This document shows positions 54,287 through 63,040 of a DNA stretch of 64,000 bases, piece after piece. Numbering within the stretch: position 1 is the first letter of the stretch; each line of letters starts with the position of its first letter. The notes below the pieces were generated by a model that saw nothing but the letters and a program-made list of their open reading frames with translations, ran no database searches and had not been told where the DNA came from. Origin of the DNA: G963676655 sp963676655. GTDB lineage: Bacteria > Verrucomicrobiota > Lentisphaeria > Victivallales > Victivallaceae. The position numbers and the translations under genes were made by a program. The stretch covers positions 248,001 to 312,000 of the forward strand of contig CAXXKX010000005.1 in NCBI GenBank assembly GCA_963676655.2. Reading direction: 5' to 3'.

Positions 54287-54308
54287 GAATCCACCGCCTT
54301 TCCTATAT

Positions 54309-54773
54309 TCAAAGCAGGTCGTTGACTATCGCCACCTGCCGGTCAAAAAGTTCCTGCTGTTTACGGTCAGCGGAAAACTTAACCGGAGTTATTTTGTTAT
54401 CATTGTTCTCGCTTTTGGCGGCAACTTTCTTATCAACTTTTTCCTCTGCCTTTGCAGCAACTTTCTTATCAATTTTTTCCTCTGTTTTTTCAGTTTTCAG
54501 CTCAGGAGGTACAGTCAATTTTTCGCTAAGCTTTTTCAGCGCCTGTGCAGCCTGAGGCAAAGCCTGCTGTACTTTGGAGTCTTCAGCAACTGCCTTTTTA
54601 ATATTCTCAGCTGTCTTTTGGACTTTTTCAACCACCCGGGATGCCTGCTGTTTTACTTCCGGACTGGCTTTAGCCGAGAAATACTGATAAGCAATGACAC
54701 AACCGGCCCCGATTATCCCCCAGACCAGCAATGTCTTTACCACGCCGATCCCGTATCCGAGTATTTTTTTCAT
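54309..54773 (-). CDS. membrane-anchored coiled-coil protein
   Basis: 154 residues, GGAG before the ATG. One N-terminal transmembrane helix (TLLVWGIIGAGCVIAYQYF, about 14-32), then a helical, Ala/Lys/Glu-rich periplasmic part with an internal repeat EEKIDKKVAAKAEEK / EEKVDKKVAAKSENN (about 100-125). It may be a spacer or second TonB-like arm in the same complex. It lies between the ExbD-like and TonB-like genes. No family recognised. Confidence 0.65.
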   Translation of the reverse strand: MKKILGYGIGVVKTLLVWGIIGAGCVIAYQYFSAKASPEVKQQASRVVEKVQKTAENIKKAVAEDSKVQQALPQAAQALKKLSEKLTVPPELKTEKTEEKIDKKVAAKAEEKVDKKVAAKSENNDNKITPVKFSADRKQQELFDRQVAIVNDLL

Positions 54774-54796
54774 GATTCATTTCTCCAGTATGTAAT

Positions 54797-55240
54797 TTAA
54801 TTGGATTTAGAAACACCGATAATGATCGCAACCCGCTCAATGCCGGCTTCACGACACAACAGGATCACCTGATCCTCCAAGCCGCACGGTAGATCCTTGT
54901 CACGCCGCAACGCAACATGACCTACTCCACCGAGACGGACAAGTGACGATTTAAGTGTATCCATCGAAACCGGTTTGTCATCGAGGAATATCAGCGACGA
55001 ACCGGCTGTTTTTTTCAAGGTAATAACGTTTTTTCTAATGCTGGTGGTCCCGGCATTTTTGGAACTTGACTTACTCAGGTTTACCGCCGGCAGCATTTTC
55101 TCCTGCTGTTCAGCTTCACCAACCCGTATCAGAGAGGACATCAACAGAAAAATCAACGTACAGCCCAGTACAACGTCCAACATCCCTTCGGTTCCGGTAC
55201 TGGCAAATGATTCCACTAACGATTTTCTGTCCTTAGCCAT
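54797..55240 (-). CDS. ExbD/TolR-like proton-channel subunit
   Basis: 147 residues from the ATG at 55240 (GGAGG upstream). The single transmembrane helix reads GMLDVVLGCTLIFLLMSSLI with Asp22 at the position of the proton-carrying aspartate of ExbD/TolR. The periplasmic domain (about 70-147) ends ALRRDKDLPCGLEDQVILLCREAGIERVAIIIG, matching the ExbD pattern of a conserved beta-alpha-beta unit. It starts right after the ExbB-like gene, the usual order. Together they should form a proton-driven motor in the inner membrane. Confidence 0.78.
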   Translation of the reverse strand: MAKDRKSLVESFASTGTEGMLDVVLGCTLIFLLMSSLIRVGEAEQQEKMLPAVNLSKSSSKNAGTTSIRKNVITLKKTAGSSLIFLDDKPVSMDTLKSSLVRLGGVGHVALRRDKDLPCGLEDQVILLCREAGIERVAIIIGVSKSN

Positions 55241-55241
55241 C

Positions 55242-55712
55242 TTATACCTCCTCCGGAGCGGTCCCCCGGGCATTGATATAACGGAAGAAGTCACAGACAA
55301 TCGCGATCACAAAGCCGACAGCAGTACTGACCAAAGCTTGACCAACTGCCGGCAGAGCACCGGTAACAGCGGTCGCCGCACCGGTATTAAGATTGTCACC
55401 AATCGTTATCGTCGCCGCGACAATCCCGATAACCGTTCCCAGCAACCCGACCCGCTGCGCGGTGGTCCCGATATACGCCAGAGTTATATCACTGTTGTGC
55501 CCGGCCCGGAACGCGGTATAAACCGCCCATAAGGCCAGCGGCATCAAGGCTATCAGCGTCACTCCTACTTTATGGTAAATGCCGGCCAACAGCGACATCA
55601 TGTCGATCCGACCGCCAAGATAGACGAGCCAGGCGATAGCGGCTCCGGCCAGGAGCCCCGCGAACCGGAGCCCCCATAAAGCCGTTTTGTTGTGATGTTT
55701 TTGTTCAGACAT
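55242..55712 (-). CDS. short ExbB/TolQ/MotA-like membrane protein
   Basis: 156 residues, GGAGCAG before the ATG. Four hydrophobic segments at about 12-34, 45-66, 85-105 and 115-142. The last two carry the family signature QRVGLLGTVIGIVAAT and ALPAVGQALVSTAVGFVIAIVCDFFRY, with the threonine/serine residues that line the proton path in ExbB. It is shorter than typical ExbB because the large cytoplasmic loop is nearly absent. Next to the ExbD-like gene. Confidence 0.78.
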   Translation of the reverse strand: MSEQKHHNKTALWGLRFAGLLAGAAIAWLVYLGGRIDMMSLLAGIYHKVGVTLIALMPLALWAVYTAFRAGHNSDITLAYIGTTAQRVGLLGTVIGIVAATITIGDNLNTGAATAVTGALPAVGQALVSTAVGFVIAIVCDFFRYINARGTAPEEV

Positions 55713-55750
55713 GATTCTGCTCCATTCTTCAATTACCGGTAACCGGCATT

Positions 55751-56209
55751 TCAGCTTTCTTTTTTCTGGTCGGATGTATCATCCAACTTGACTGGTTCCG
55801 GAAACTCATTGATCCCGATCGTGTATTTTCCCTTGACAAAACGCTTGTTCTGGAGATTGACGCCTTTACGTTTGAAATACTCAAGCACCAGCAAACGGCC
55901 CAGTTCAACCGGATTAGTCACCTTCACCTTGCGGTCGGCATTCACCGCCGCCAACAGCGAAGTCTTGTCATCCTTTCCGGTCATCGCCCGGTAACGAACT
56001 TCACGTGTAACATAATCGGTCATCAACAATTCAAACTCTTTACCACGTTTATTAGAGAGCCACATTTTCAGGATTTTAGCCTCGGCATTTTCCTGTTCTC
56101 CTGACATTGTCTGGATCAGTTTATCCTTGGCGGTGGCTGCCGTTATGCTCGGAGTCATGAACCCTGCGCCCAGTCCCAGAGCCGCAACTATAAGAATCTG
56201 CTTTTTCAT
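55751..56209 (-). CDS. periplasmic protein of unknown function in the ExbBD-like operon
   Basis: 152 residues, AAGGAG before the ATG, signal peptide (cut near ITA/AT, residue 24). The mature part is mostly helical and charged (ENAEAKILKMWLSNKRGKEFELLMTDYVTREVRYRAMTGKDDK), with an acidic tail. No family recognised. Tight placement in the operon (27 bases to the upstream gene, 38 to ExbB-like) suggests a structural or adaptor part of the motor complex. Confidence 0.65.
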   Translation of the reverse strand: MKKQILIVAALGLGAGFMTPSITAATAKDKLIQTMSGEQENAEAKILKMWLSNKRGKEFELLMTDYVTREVRYRAMTGKDDKTSLLAAVNADRKVKVTNPVELGRLLVLEYFKRKGVNLQNKRFVKGKYTIGINEFPEPVKLDDTSDQKKES

Positions 56210-56236
56210 TTCTATACTCCTTTTTCAGTTGTTAGA

Positions 56237-57244
56237 TTATTCGATATTCTTGGCCAGATATTCTTTGTAACCAGCAGGATAACCTTCAGAGGCCTTTGCA
56301 TTACCACTGCCTGAAGCCACGCTGTAAACGCCGGCATCCTGATCCTGTTCAAGGAAATTGAGTACCTGCTGCTGGCGGACTTCAGATTTGACAAAGGCGG
56401 CCTTACCTACCTGAGTAATGCTCTGGTTGCCAAGCAGCAACCCGGCCGCTTTACGCAGCATTGATTTAGCAATTTCACCAAGTCCGACCTGAGCAAGAAT
56501 CTCTTTTTCAGTCTGCAAGCCACGCCGGGCAATCGTTACCTGGGCCAAAACCTGTTCATACAGTTTCTGCTGAACATCAAGCAGTTTCTGGATTTTGTCT
56601 GTAGCCAGAGTGCTGCGACGCAGAATCTCATCCTGCAGCATAATCGTCTGCCGAACCTGTCCCCACTGCTGCGCATTGCGGTGTTTTGCGGCAAAGATCT
56701 CGACGGTCTCTGCCAAATTTCGCAAACTTTTCCGGGCGCGATAACGGGTCAGTTCGGGCGACTCGCCGTTTTTACCGGTCCCGGCCGCAAGCTTTTTGAG
56801 TTTACCCATTTTCATGATAACTTCCGACAGCGATTCTTCAATAACTCCAAGTTGTTTATCTTGAGCCACAACGTCATTCTTCATGGATTCAAGAAAATCA
56901 GTACTCAACTCGGCTACCTTAATAACCTGCTTTTCAACCTGTGCAGCCACCTCTTTTTTAACCTCAGGATCTTTGGCTTTATCAAGTTCGTGAGACAGCT
57001 TATCAAGCTTTCTCAATGCTTCAGCGCGGGCCGGAAGAACCTTGTCCGGTTCCGCTTTTTTACTGGCCAGACGCTGTTCCTCAATCTTCTCAACCTTGAT
57101 TTTGGCTGATGACAATTCATCATTCATTTCTTTGACCAGTTCATTGAATTCACGTCCGGTTTTTTCATCAGCCTGAATCACTGCGCCCATACAGACTACA
57201 GCGGCACAACAGACTACCGATTTCATTGTATTAATTTTTTTCAT
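56237..57244 (-). CDS. periplasmic coiled-coil protein in the ExbBD-like operon
   Basis: 335 residues, AAAGGAG before the ATG, signal peptide (cut near QA/DE, residue 25). Nearly all of the mature protein is predicted helical by heptad-like Leu/Ile/Val spacing with many Lys/Glu (FNELVKEMNDELSSAKIKVEKIEEQRLASKKAEP; RRGLQTEKEILAQVGLGEIAKSMLRKAAGLLLG). A Gly-rich tail ends it. Long periplasmic coiled coils could bridge inner and outer membrane. Not recognised as a known family. Confidence 0.68.
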   Translation of the reverse strand: MKKINTMKSVVCCAAVVCMGAVIQADEKTGREFNELVKEMNDELSSAKIKVEKIEEQRLASKKAEPDKVLPARAEALRKLDKLSHELDKAKDPEVKKEVAAQVEKQVIKVAELSTDFLESMKNDVVAQDKQLGVIEESLSEVIMKMGKLKKLAAGTGKNGESPELTRYRARKSLRNLAETVEIFAAKHRNAQQWGQVRQTIMLQDEILRRSTLATDKIQKLLDVQQKLYEQVLAQVTIARRGLQTEKEILAQVGLGEIAKSMLRKAAGLLLGNQSITQVGKAAFVKSEVRQQQVLNFLEQDQDAGVYSVASGSGNAKASEGYPAGYKEYLAKNIE

Positions 57245-57274
57245 GACATACTCCTTTCAATTAAAAACATTTTA

Positions 57275-57757
57275 TCAGGCGTTATCTGAAGACTGCTTGC
57301 GAATGTTTTCACTGTCTTTAAGCAGTTGACGAAGACGACGAATATCACTGGACTCACCCGCCCGGTTGTAGATATCCTGTTCTTTTTCAAGTGCATCGAG
57401 CAGCTTATGCGCCTTTTCAAATTCGCCGGCCAACCAATATTCGCGTACTGCGGCCATTTTGCAGTCAATCTCGAAATTCCCGGTCGAAGACTTGAATCTA
57501 CTGGCGGCATCAAGATAAATTTTAGCCGAATCTTTGTAACGCCCTGCGGCGGAAAGACTCCGCGCAAAAGCGATAACTTCGACCACATCATTGCGATCTT
57601 TAACTCTGAAAATTGGGCCTGGAGTTTCATTTTCCGGGAATTCGACTTCCGTCATTTCCGGTGTTTCCGGTTTCGGCGGCGGCGGGGTACTGCAGCCGGC
57701 AAAGAAACTTCCTGCCAGCAAGACAGTCGCGATCATCATTACAAATCTGGTTTTCAT
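57275..57757 (-). CDS. TPR-like lipoprotein in the ExbBD-like operon
   Basis: 160 residues from the ATG at 57757 (GGAGGAAAG upstream). Lipobox SFFAGC with Cys22, then a proline-rich STPPPPKPETPE linker. The rest reads as two or three helical hairpins like tetratricopeptide repeats (VIAFARSLSAAGRYKDSAKIYLDAASRF; REYWLAGEFEKAHKLLDALEKEQ). By analogy with Tol-Pal and YbgF-type systems it could be the outer-membrane-anchored scaffold of the complex; this is inference. Confidence 0.7.
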   Translation of the reverse strand: MKTRFVMMIATVLLAGSFFAGCSTPPPPKPETPEMTEVEFPENETPGPIFRVKDRNDVVEVIAFARSLSAAGRYKDSAKIYLDAASRFKSSTGNFEIDCKMAAVREYWLAGEFEKAHKLLDALEKEQDIYNRAGESSDIRRLRQLLKDSENIRKQSSDNA

Positions 57758-57801
57758 AATACTTTCCTCCTTGAGGTGGTTTGTGTTAAAAAATGCGGCG
57801 T

Positions 57802-58449
57802 TCAACTTTGAGTGATTCTTATCAATATTATCGGTCCTCCTTTTGCTGTTTCACAGATTAAAGAACGTTTATTAAGGTTTAGTGTTTGCACTAATTTTTC
57901 CGCCGATTCACGTTTCCCGACGGGCACAGTAATTCGTAAATCAGATATTTTCATGCCGTCCCGCGCAAGCGTGTTCAAAACTTTTTTCAATTGCAATAAA
58001 CTCAAACGCGGATTATCACATATCTGACCATTAACCGTCCTCAGTTCAGGTAAATGGTGCAAATCCAGCGAACATATCTCACGAACCATAAAACCATCTT
58101 TTATATAACTCTGATAATTTATGGTATATTTCTTCTGAGACTTCGACCATTGCAAGCAACTATCAGTCGCTGTCATATTTCGTCGTAAATGAGCAGTCTT
58201 AATTCTGACCACTGCATTAACCAGGGCTTCACAAAACTCCGATTTAATTGTTTCTACATAAAGATGCCGAAGTTTGAACTCACTTTTCGCATCTTTACGG
58301 TATTGACGGGATATATATAGCCCTGACGCCGTGCGTGTTTTCAGTTGGTCATTATGTTCGATAATCTCCTTTTCACAAAGTGGAGTGTTCGAATAACCCA
58401 ACACATTGAAACTCGCAACTGTAGCGACCAACATAATCAACAACTTCAT
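57802..58449 (-). CDS. secreted protein of unknown function, first gene of the ExbBD-like operon
   Basis: 215 residues from the ATG at 58449 (AGGAAG upstream). Signal peptide with cut near VLG/YS. Mature protein has four or more cysteines (LCEKE, EFCEALV, SCLQWS, EICSL, ICDN, LICE), suggesting disulfides. The C-terminal segment ISDLRITVPVGKRESAEKLVQTLNL resembles the VHLLVPREFESRIAKGLQEQNI stretch of the TonB-like protein at the other end of the operon, so both may share a small alpha/beta module. The 173 bases upstream are AT-rich and divergent from the RAYT gene. Confidence 0.65.
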   Translation of the reverse strand: MKLLIMLVATVASFNVLGYSNTPLCEKEIIEHNDQLKTRTASGLYISRQYRKDAKSEFKLRHLYVETIKSEFCEALVNAVVRIKTAHLRRNMTATDSCLQWSKSQKKYTINYQSYIKDGFMVREICSLDLHHLPELRTVNGQICDNPRLSLLQLKKVLNTLARDGMKISDLRITVPVGKRESAEKLVQTLNLNKRSLICETAKGGPIILIRITQS

Positions 58450-58622
58450 AATCACACTTCCTTTCTTCAACTATTTCTGCTTGTAGTCCGTTTAAAAAAC
58501 AACAATCTCACGCGCTAAAAAAACTTTTTTTTAATTTTTATTTATTTTTAAATATCAGGTAATTTAATTTGAAATTTGAAAAACAGGTATTATTGTAAAG
58601 TAAAACACAACAGGAGGCTATT

Positions 58623-59594
58623 ATGAAACGAATGAAATTTGCGGATCAGGGCTGCTATTATCACCTGATGAACCGGGTCTCCGGCTATAAAGGCGACCTG
58701 CCGTTTTCCGAAGTCGACCGGGAATACGGCTTCACATTGCTGCAAAATCTCACGGAATACTTTTTAATTGAGGTTATTTCAGCGGCGTGGATGGGCAATC
58801 ACTTTCACTTAGTGGTCTACGCTCCAGGCAAAAATGAATTGCCGTCTGAGGCTGAAATAGCGGCCCGCCACAACGCTTATTACAAGTCGATGGAAGGCGA
58901 TTTAACCTATGCGATAAAGAAGTTGCCTTATATAGAGCCCAAACACAAAAAAATTTGTCGCGAAGTCGGCGAAAAAATGATCGACATCAGCCACTTTATG
59001 CGAGCCTACCAACAGCGTTTTTCCGTGGTTTTCAACCGAACCTACGACCACATCGGCCGACTCTGGGCCGATCGCTTCAAAAGCGTCATCCTTGAGGGAG
59101 CCGATGCCCTCGAAGCATGTCTGCAATACGTCGAACTCAACCCCGTCCGGGCTAAATTGACCGAAAATCCGGCAGATTACCGATTTACAACCTGGGGACG
59201 CTACTGCGGCAGCGGCAAACATGCATACCACGCCAACTTCATCAAACACTACAAAAAATTGATTGATTATACCGATACCTCTAACTGGAGCGATGCGGAT
59301 TATTATACGGAATTCAAGTGTTCCCTGACCCGAATAATAGCCGCTGAACGCGGCGCGAACGCGGCTGAAATCGCAGAGGAAGAACAAGCCGCGCGCCGCA
59401 AAGAATCGATGCCGGTCCGATTCCTGAGGCGCACCCGACACTTTACCGATGGAGCAATATTAGGCTCAAAACTCTTCATCCGTGAGACCGCCCGTAAATT
59501 CGATGATCCAGACCGGGTGGAAAATAAACAATTAAGCCGCGGCCTCGACCCGAAAGGCACCGCATTATACTGCTTCCGAAAGTTACTTTTGTAA
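58623..59594 (+). CDS. REP-associated tyrosine transposase (RAYT, Y1 family)
   Basis: 323 residues, AGGAGG before the ATG. Y1/HUH motif MGNHFHLVVY with His60-x-His62; catalytic tyrosine probably Tyr129 in FMRAYQQRFSVVFN. The RAYT signature RTYDHIGRLWADRFKSVILEG and ALEACLQYVELNPVRA follow. The C-terminal extension has RFLRRTRHFTDGAILGSKLFIRE, as in RAYT groups with an added DNA-binding domain. It has no flanking terminal repeats and is single copy here, so it is a domesticated-type element; REP-like palindromes at 1.7, 9.1, 9.3 and 14.1 kb are plausible substrates. Confidence 0.9.
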   Translation: MKRMKFADQGCYYHLMNRVSGYKGDLPFSEVDREYGFTLLQNLTEYFLIEVISAAWMGNHFHLVVYAPGKNELPSEAEIAARHNAYYKSMEGDLTYAIKKLPYIEPKHKKICREVGEKMIDISHFMRAYQQRFSVVFNRTYDHIGRLWADRFKSVILEGADALEACLQYVELNPVRAKLTENPADYRFTTWGRYCGSGKHAYHANFIKHYKKLIDYTDTSNWSDADYYTEFKCSLTRIIAAERGANAAEIAEEEQAARRKESMPVRFLRRTRHFTDGAILGSKLFIRETARKFDDPDRVENKQLSRGLDPKGTALYCFRKLLL

Positions 59595-59651
59595 TTTCTA
59601 TAACATTAACGATCCCTAAATTAGTTCGAACTGAAAAAAAGACTTTACAGC

Positions 59652-59680
59652 TTGCACTTTGTTCAAGTTCCCTTTATATT
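59652..59680 (+). promoter_or_regulatory. predicted sigma-70 promoter for the UbiB-family gene
   Basis: TTGCAC (59652-59657), 17-base spacer, TATATT (59675-59680), 27 bases before the ATG at 59708, which has AAGGAG as RBS. Confidence 0.6.
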
Positions 59681-59707
59681 AATGAAAAATAGATAAGGAG
59701 CCCCCGA

Positions 59708-61447
59708 ATGATTGCTATCCGCACGATAAAAGAGCTGAGTAAGACTTATCGGAATTTCCGACGCTATGAACAAGTCTTGTTGATTCTACTGAAATACGGT
59801 TTCGGCGACATTGTACTGTCGCTTAATCTGGAACACATATTTGTCTCAATTCACAAGTTGATGATGCGTGCGGTTAACGAGAAGCTCGAAAACACGACCC
59901 GACCGGAACGCGTCAGACTGGCTCTGGAAGAACTCGGCCCAACCTTTATCAAGCTGGGGCAAATCATGTCAACCCGTCCCGACCTGATTCCGATGTCCTT
60001 TATCTCCGAACTGGAAAAACTACAGGACCATGTCCCCCCCTTCCCTTACGAAGATGTTGAACAGATCATTGCGGATGAACTGGGAGCTCCTCCTGAAGAA
60101 TTGTTCGAAGCATTCACCAAAGAACCGCTGGCCGCAGCGTCTATCGGTCAAACTCATCGTGCGTTACTGAAAACCGGTGAACAGGTCGTAATCAAAGTAC
60201 AGCGTCCCAATATCCGATCAACCGTCGAAGCTGACCTCGAAATCATGATGCATATTGCCTCGATGATGGAAAAACACATCGACGAACTGGAACTCTATCA
60301 TCCGACCGCAATCGTCAACGAATTTGCCAGAAGCCTGTCAAAAGAACTTGATTTTACAATCGAAGCATTTTCGGTTGACCGTTTCGCCACAATGTTCAAA
60401 GATAATCCGAACATTCATGTTCCGCGAATTTTCCATGAATATTCCACTTCCAGCGTGATGTGCATGGAGTTTATTGACGGCGCTAAATCCACCGATATCG
60501 CAAAAATCGAAGCACTGGGATGCGACATGAAAAAACTGGCTCGTGAAGGCGTTAATCTGCTGATGGAACAAGTATTTATCCACGGCTTTTTCCACGGCGA
60601 CCCGCATCCAGGCAATATTTTCATTCTTCCGGAAGATATCATTTGCTTTATTGACTTCGGCATGATGGGCCGGGTATCGCACAGTGAACGCAACGACTTT
60701 CTGCGTCTACTCCTCAGTTTGCTCCAGAAAGATGAAAGGCGTATAACCCGGGCGGCACTCAGGTTGACTCTGCCGCAAAGCGATCTGGAACTGGAACAAC
60801 TTGAACGTGACGTCGGCGAAATGGTGGATGAAAATTTATACCGCCCCATGAAAGACATCGACACCGGACGTATTCTGGACCAGTTGACAAAAATTTTGAC
60901 AAAGTATCGTTTGCAATTGAAGCCAAACCTGTTTCTGCTGTTAAAGGCATTGGTTTCGATCGAGGCTCTAGCCCATCTATATGATGATGACCTGAATGTG
61001 TTTGAGTGCGCGGAACCCTATGTCAAAAAAATGAACATGGACAAGCTATCCCCCAAAAATATACTGCGTAATATGCTGGATCCAATACAGGATATGTGTG
61101 AAATGGCCGTTGACCTGCCGCGCGATCTGCAAGTATTGATAGAAAAATTGCGCAAAGGGGAAGTGGTGGTCAAAGTTAAGCAAAGCGGCTTTGAATCCCT
61201 GATCGAAGCGTTTAACTGGACCGGCAGTCAGATTGCGTCATCAATCATCTTAGCCGCATTGATCGTCGGATCATCACTGGTGACTCACGCCAAGGCGCCG
61301 CCAGTCTGGAACGGTGTTTCAGTTATCGGGCTAATCGGTTATATATTCTCTGCATTGATCGGGTTTGTGCTTTTACTCTCGACTATTCATCATCGTCATA
61401 TTGCAAAGATAATACAAAGATTGACTTCGAAAAACAAAAAAAAATAA
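59708..61447 (+). CDS. UbiB/ABC1/AarF-family atypical kinase-like protein
   Basis: 579 residues. Family motifs in order: KLGQ in ELGPTFIKLGQIMSTRPDLIP (about 78-98), the Ala-rich loop in PLAAASIGQTHRA, the lysine in EQVVIKVQRPN, KELDFTIEA, the catalytic-type FFHGDPHPGNIF and the metal motif CFIDFGMMG. Two C-terminal transmembrane helices (ASSIILAALIVGSSLVTH and VSVIGLIGYIFSALIGFVLLL) anchor it in the membrane. Known members are ATPases that support ubiquinone or other isoprenoid-lipid pathways. No quinone-synthesis neighbours are seen, so the lipid target is open. Confidence 0.92.
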   Translation: MIAIRTIKELSKTYRNFRRYEQVLLILLKYGFGDIVLSLNLEHIFVSIHKLMMRAVNEKLENTTRPERVRLALEELGPTFIKLGQIMSTRPDLIPMSFISELEKLQDHVPPFPYEDVEQIIADELGAPPEELFEAFTKEPLAAASIGQTHRALLKTGEQVVIKVQRPNIRSTVEADLEIMMHIASMMEKHIDELELYHPTAIVNEFARSLSKELDFTIEAFSVDRFATMFKDNPNIHVPRIFHEYSTSSVMCMEFIDGAKSTDIAKIEALGCDMKKLAREGVNLLMEQVFIHGFFHGDPHPGNIFILPEDIICFIDFGMMGRVSHSERNDFLRLLLSLLQKDERRITRAALRLTLPQSDLELEQLERDVGEMVDENLYRPMKDIDTGRILDQLTKILTKYRLQLKPNLFLLLKALVSIEALAHLYDDDLNVFECAEPYVKKMNMDKLSPKNILRNMLDPIQDMCEMAVDLPRDLQVLIEKLRKGEVVVKVKQSGFESLIEAFNWTGSQIASSIILAALIVGSSLVTHAKAPPVWNGVSVIGLIGYIFSALIGFVLLLSTIHHRHIAKIIQRLTSKNKKK

Positions 61448-61521
61448 GTTGAAAGATTTAAGTTGAAAGTTAAAAGTTATACTTCTGTAAATATTTATTC
61501 GTATTCGTTTGTATCCGAGTT

Positions 61522-62142
61522 ATGAGTTCATCTTACCTTATTCTAAAATCAGACACCATCGCAGAGCAGGAAATTAAAAAAAGCCGGTTTATCGCTTATC
61601 TGTATCGAATCGAAAGCCGTGAAGACGCTATGATCTATCTGGACGAACAGCGTCAGGCGCATCCTGACGCGGTCCATCACTGCTGGGCATTCATTGTCGG
61701 AGACCCGGCCGGATCCGGACTGATGGGCATGAGCGACGACAACGAACCTCACGGGACCGCCGGTCGTCCGATGCTGGATGCGCTTAAATATGCCGGAGTC
61801 GGGGATATCGCGGCAATAGTTGTCCGTTACTGGGGCGGGACAAAACTTGGAACCGGCGGACTGGTTCGCGCCTATTCCGGCACTGTGCGTCTGGCGTTGG
61901 ATAACGCCGTCCTTGAAGAAAAAGAAGAGATGACCGTGATCGAGTTTCAAGTGTCATTCGCCGCCGAACCGCCGATCAGACGGCTTTTTGAAGAATTCGG
62001 ATTACCGGTTCCGAATCCGGAATACGGTTCACAAGGTCCAACTTTCATAATTGAAATGCCGCTGCGCCTGAAAGAAGACTTCACCCAAAGACTCCAGGAT
62101 ATAACTAACGGACAAGTCAGAATCAAATTTGATAATTTGTAA
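61522..62142 (+). CDS. yigZ: YigZ/IMPACT family protein
   Basis: 206 residues. The family core is plain: IKKSRFIAYLYRIESREDAMIYLDEQRQAHPDAVHHCWAFIVGD, then SDDNEPHGTAGRPMLDAL and VVRYWGGTKLGTGGLVRAYSGTV. A C-terminal ferredoxin-like DUF1949-type domain follows (about 135-206). Members are conserved soluble proteins linked to translation control, function not settled. Weak RBS; 74 bases after the UbiB-family gene, possibly co-transcribed. The sequence after its stop has three tandem AATTTGTA copies (about 62133-62158). Confidence 0.92.
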   Translation: MSSSYLILKSDTIAEQEIKKSRFIAYLYRIESREDAMIYLDEQRQAHPDAVHHCWAFIVGDPAGSGLMGMSDDNEPHGTAGRPMLDALKYAGVGDIAAIVVRYWGGTKLGTGGLVRAYSGTVRLALDNAVLEEKEEMTVIEFQVSFAAEPPIRRLFEEFGLPVPNPEYGSQGPTFIIEMPLRLKEDFTQRLQDITNGQVRIKFDNL

Positions 62143-62338
62143 ATTTGTAAATTTGTAATTATTTATACTTTGAGCGGGAGGAAATTTAACTTTTAATGTG
62201 ATGATGCCAAATGCCGGATTGTTTTTTACAAGTCATTGGCTACCAGAGGCAACCAAGAATTTGCAAAGAGCAAAAACGGCGTTAACAGGGCACAATTAAA
62301 GGTTAATATTTCAAGCGTTTAAAGTATAACTGCTTATT

Positions 62339-63031
62339 TTACTCTTTTTCTGCGGCTACTTCATTAAGCGCCAGGGATAGCGTCATATATATGCGACGAA
62401 CAGTCCTTGTAAAGAGTCGTTCCATCATGTTGATTAATAGAAGTATTACAAAAATATTAAACACATTTGCGGCATCAAAAATTTTGAATTTTCCGTTACC
62501 AACGAATTGCACCGCATGGCTGGTTAAATAAAAAATGTAACAAGCCCAAAAGACGCCAATCAAGCCTCGAGGGATACGCATTCTTACTTCAAACGCGTTT
62601 TTCATCATTTCCACGTTCTTTTCTATTGCGGCAAGCTGTAATGCGCTGTAGAATTTATCACGAATATACGTGGAAATCTTCTCGATAAAGTCTTCTTTGA
62701 CATCATCGTCCAAAGATTTTCTGGAAGCAACCAATGGAGCGAATATTATAGCTATAAGAAGGGACACAATAAAATTTGCAATCAAATAATCATTGCGTCC
62801 ATTGAAACTGCCAGTTAACAACGACAGAAGATTAATAAACTCAAAAAATACCACGGCTATGATCAATGTCTTAAAAATTAGAAACGCATTAATTCCAAAC
62901 ACTATGTATCCCATAAAATGATCATAAGTCAAAGCATCAATAATTTTCATAAATCGAGATTCATCTTCCTTAACCTCAAAAATAACGTCCTCGGTTTTCC
63001 GTAAAAGCTCTTTTGTTTCATGTATAATCAT
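62339..63031 (-). CDS. four-helix membrane protein next to a DUF4041 nuclease gene
   Basis: 230 residues. Hydrophobic segments at about 41-72 (YIVFGINAFLIFKTLIIAVVFFEFIN, perhaps two helices), 81-103, 156-177 and 187-207, with a charged middle loop (KSLDDDVKEDFIEKISTYIRDKFYSALQLAAIEKNVEMMKNAFEVRMRIPRG). Its GAGGTT RBS overlaps the end of the upstream DUF4041 gene, nine bases apart, so the two are co-expressed. AT-rich compared with the plus-strand housekeeping-like genes. No family recognised; a partner for the nuclease at the membrane is the working inference. Confidence 0.65.
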   Translation of the reverse strand: MIIHETKELLRKTEDVIFEVKEDESRFMKIIDALTYDHFMGYIVFGINAFLIFKTLIIAVVFFEFINLLSLLTGSFNGRNDYLIANFIVSLLIAIIFAPLVASRKSLDDDVKEDFIEKISTYIRDKFYSALQLAAIEKNVEMMKNAFEVRMRIPRGLIGVFWACYIFYLTSHAVQFVGNGKFKIFDAANVFNIFVILLLINMMERLFTRTVRRIYMTLSLALNEVAAEKE

Positions 63032-63040
63032 AAATAAACC

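Noticed and set aside
58623..59594. Active IS200/IS605 insertion sequence
   Set aside because: The protein has RAYT-specific features and a C-terminal extension; no left/right end hairpins or TnpB were found beside it.
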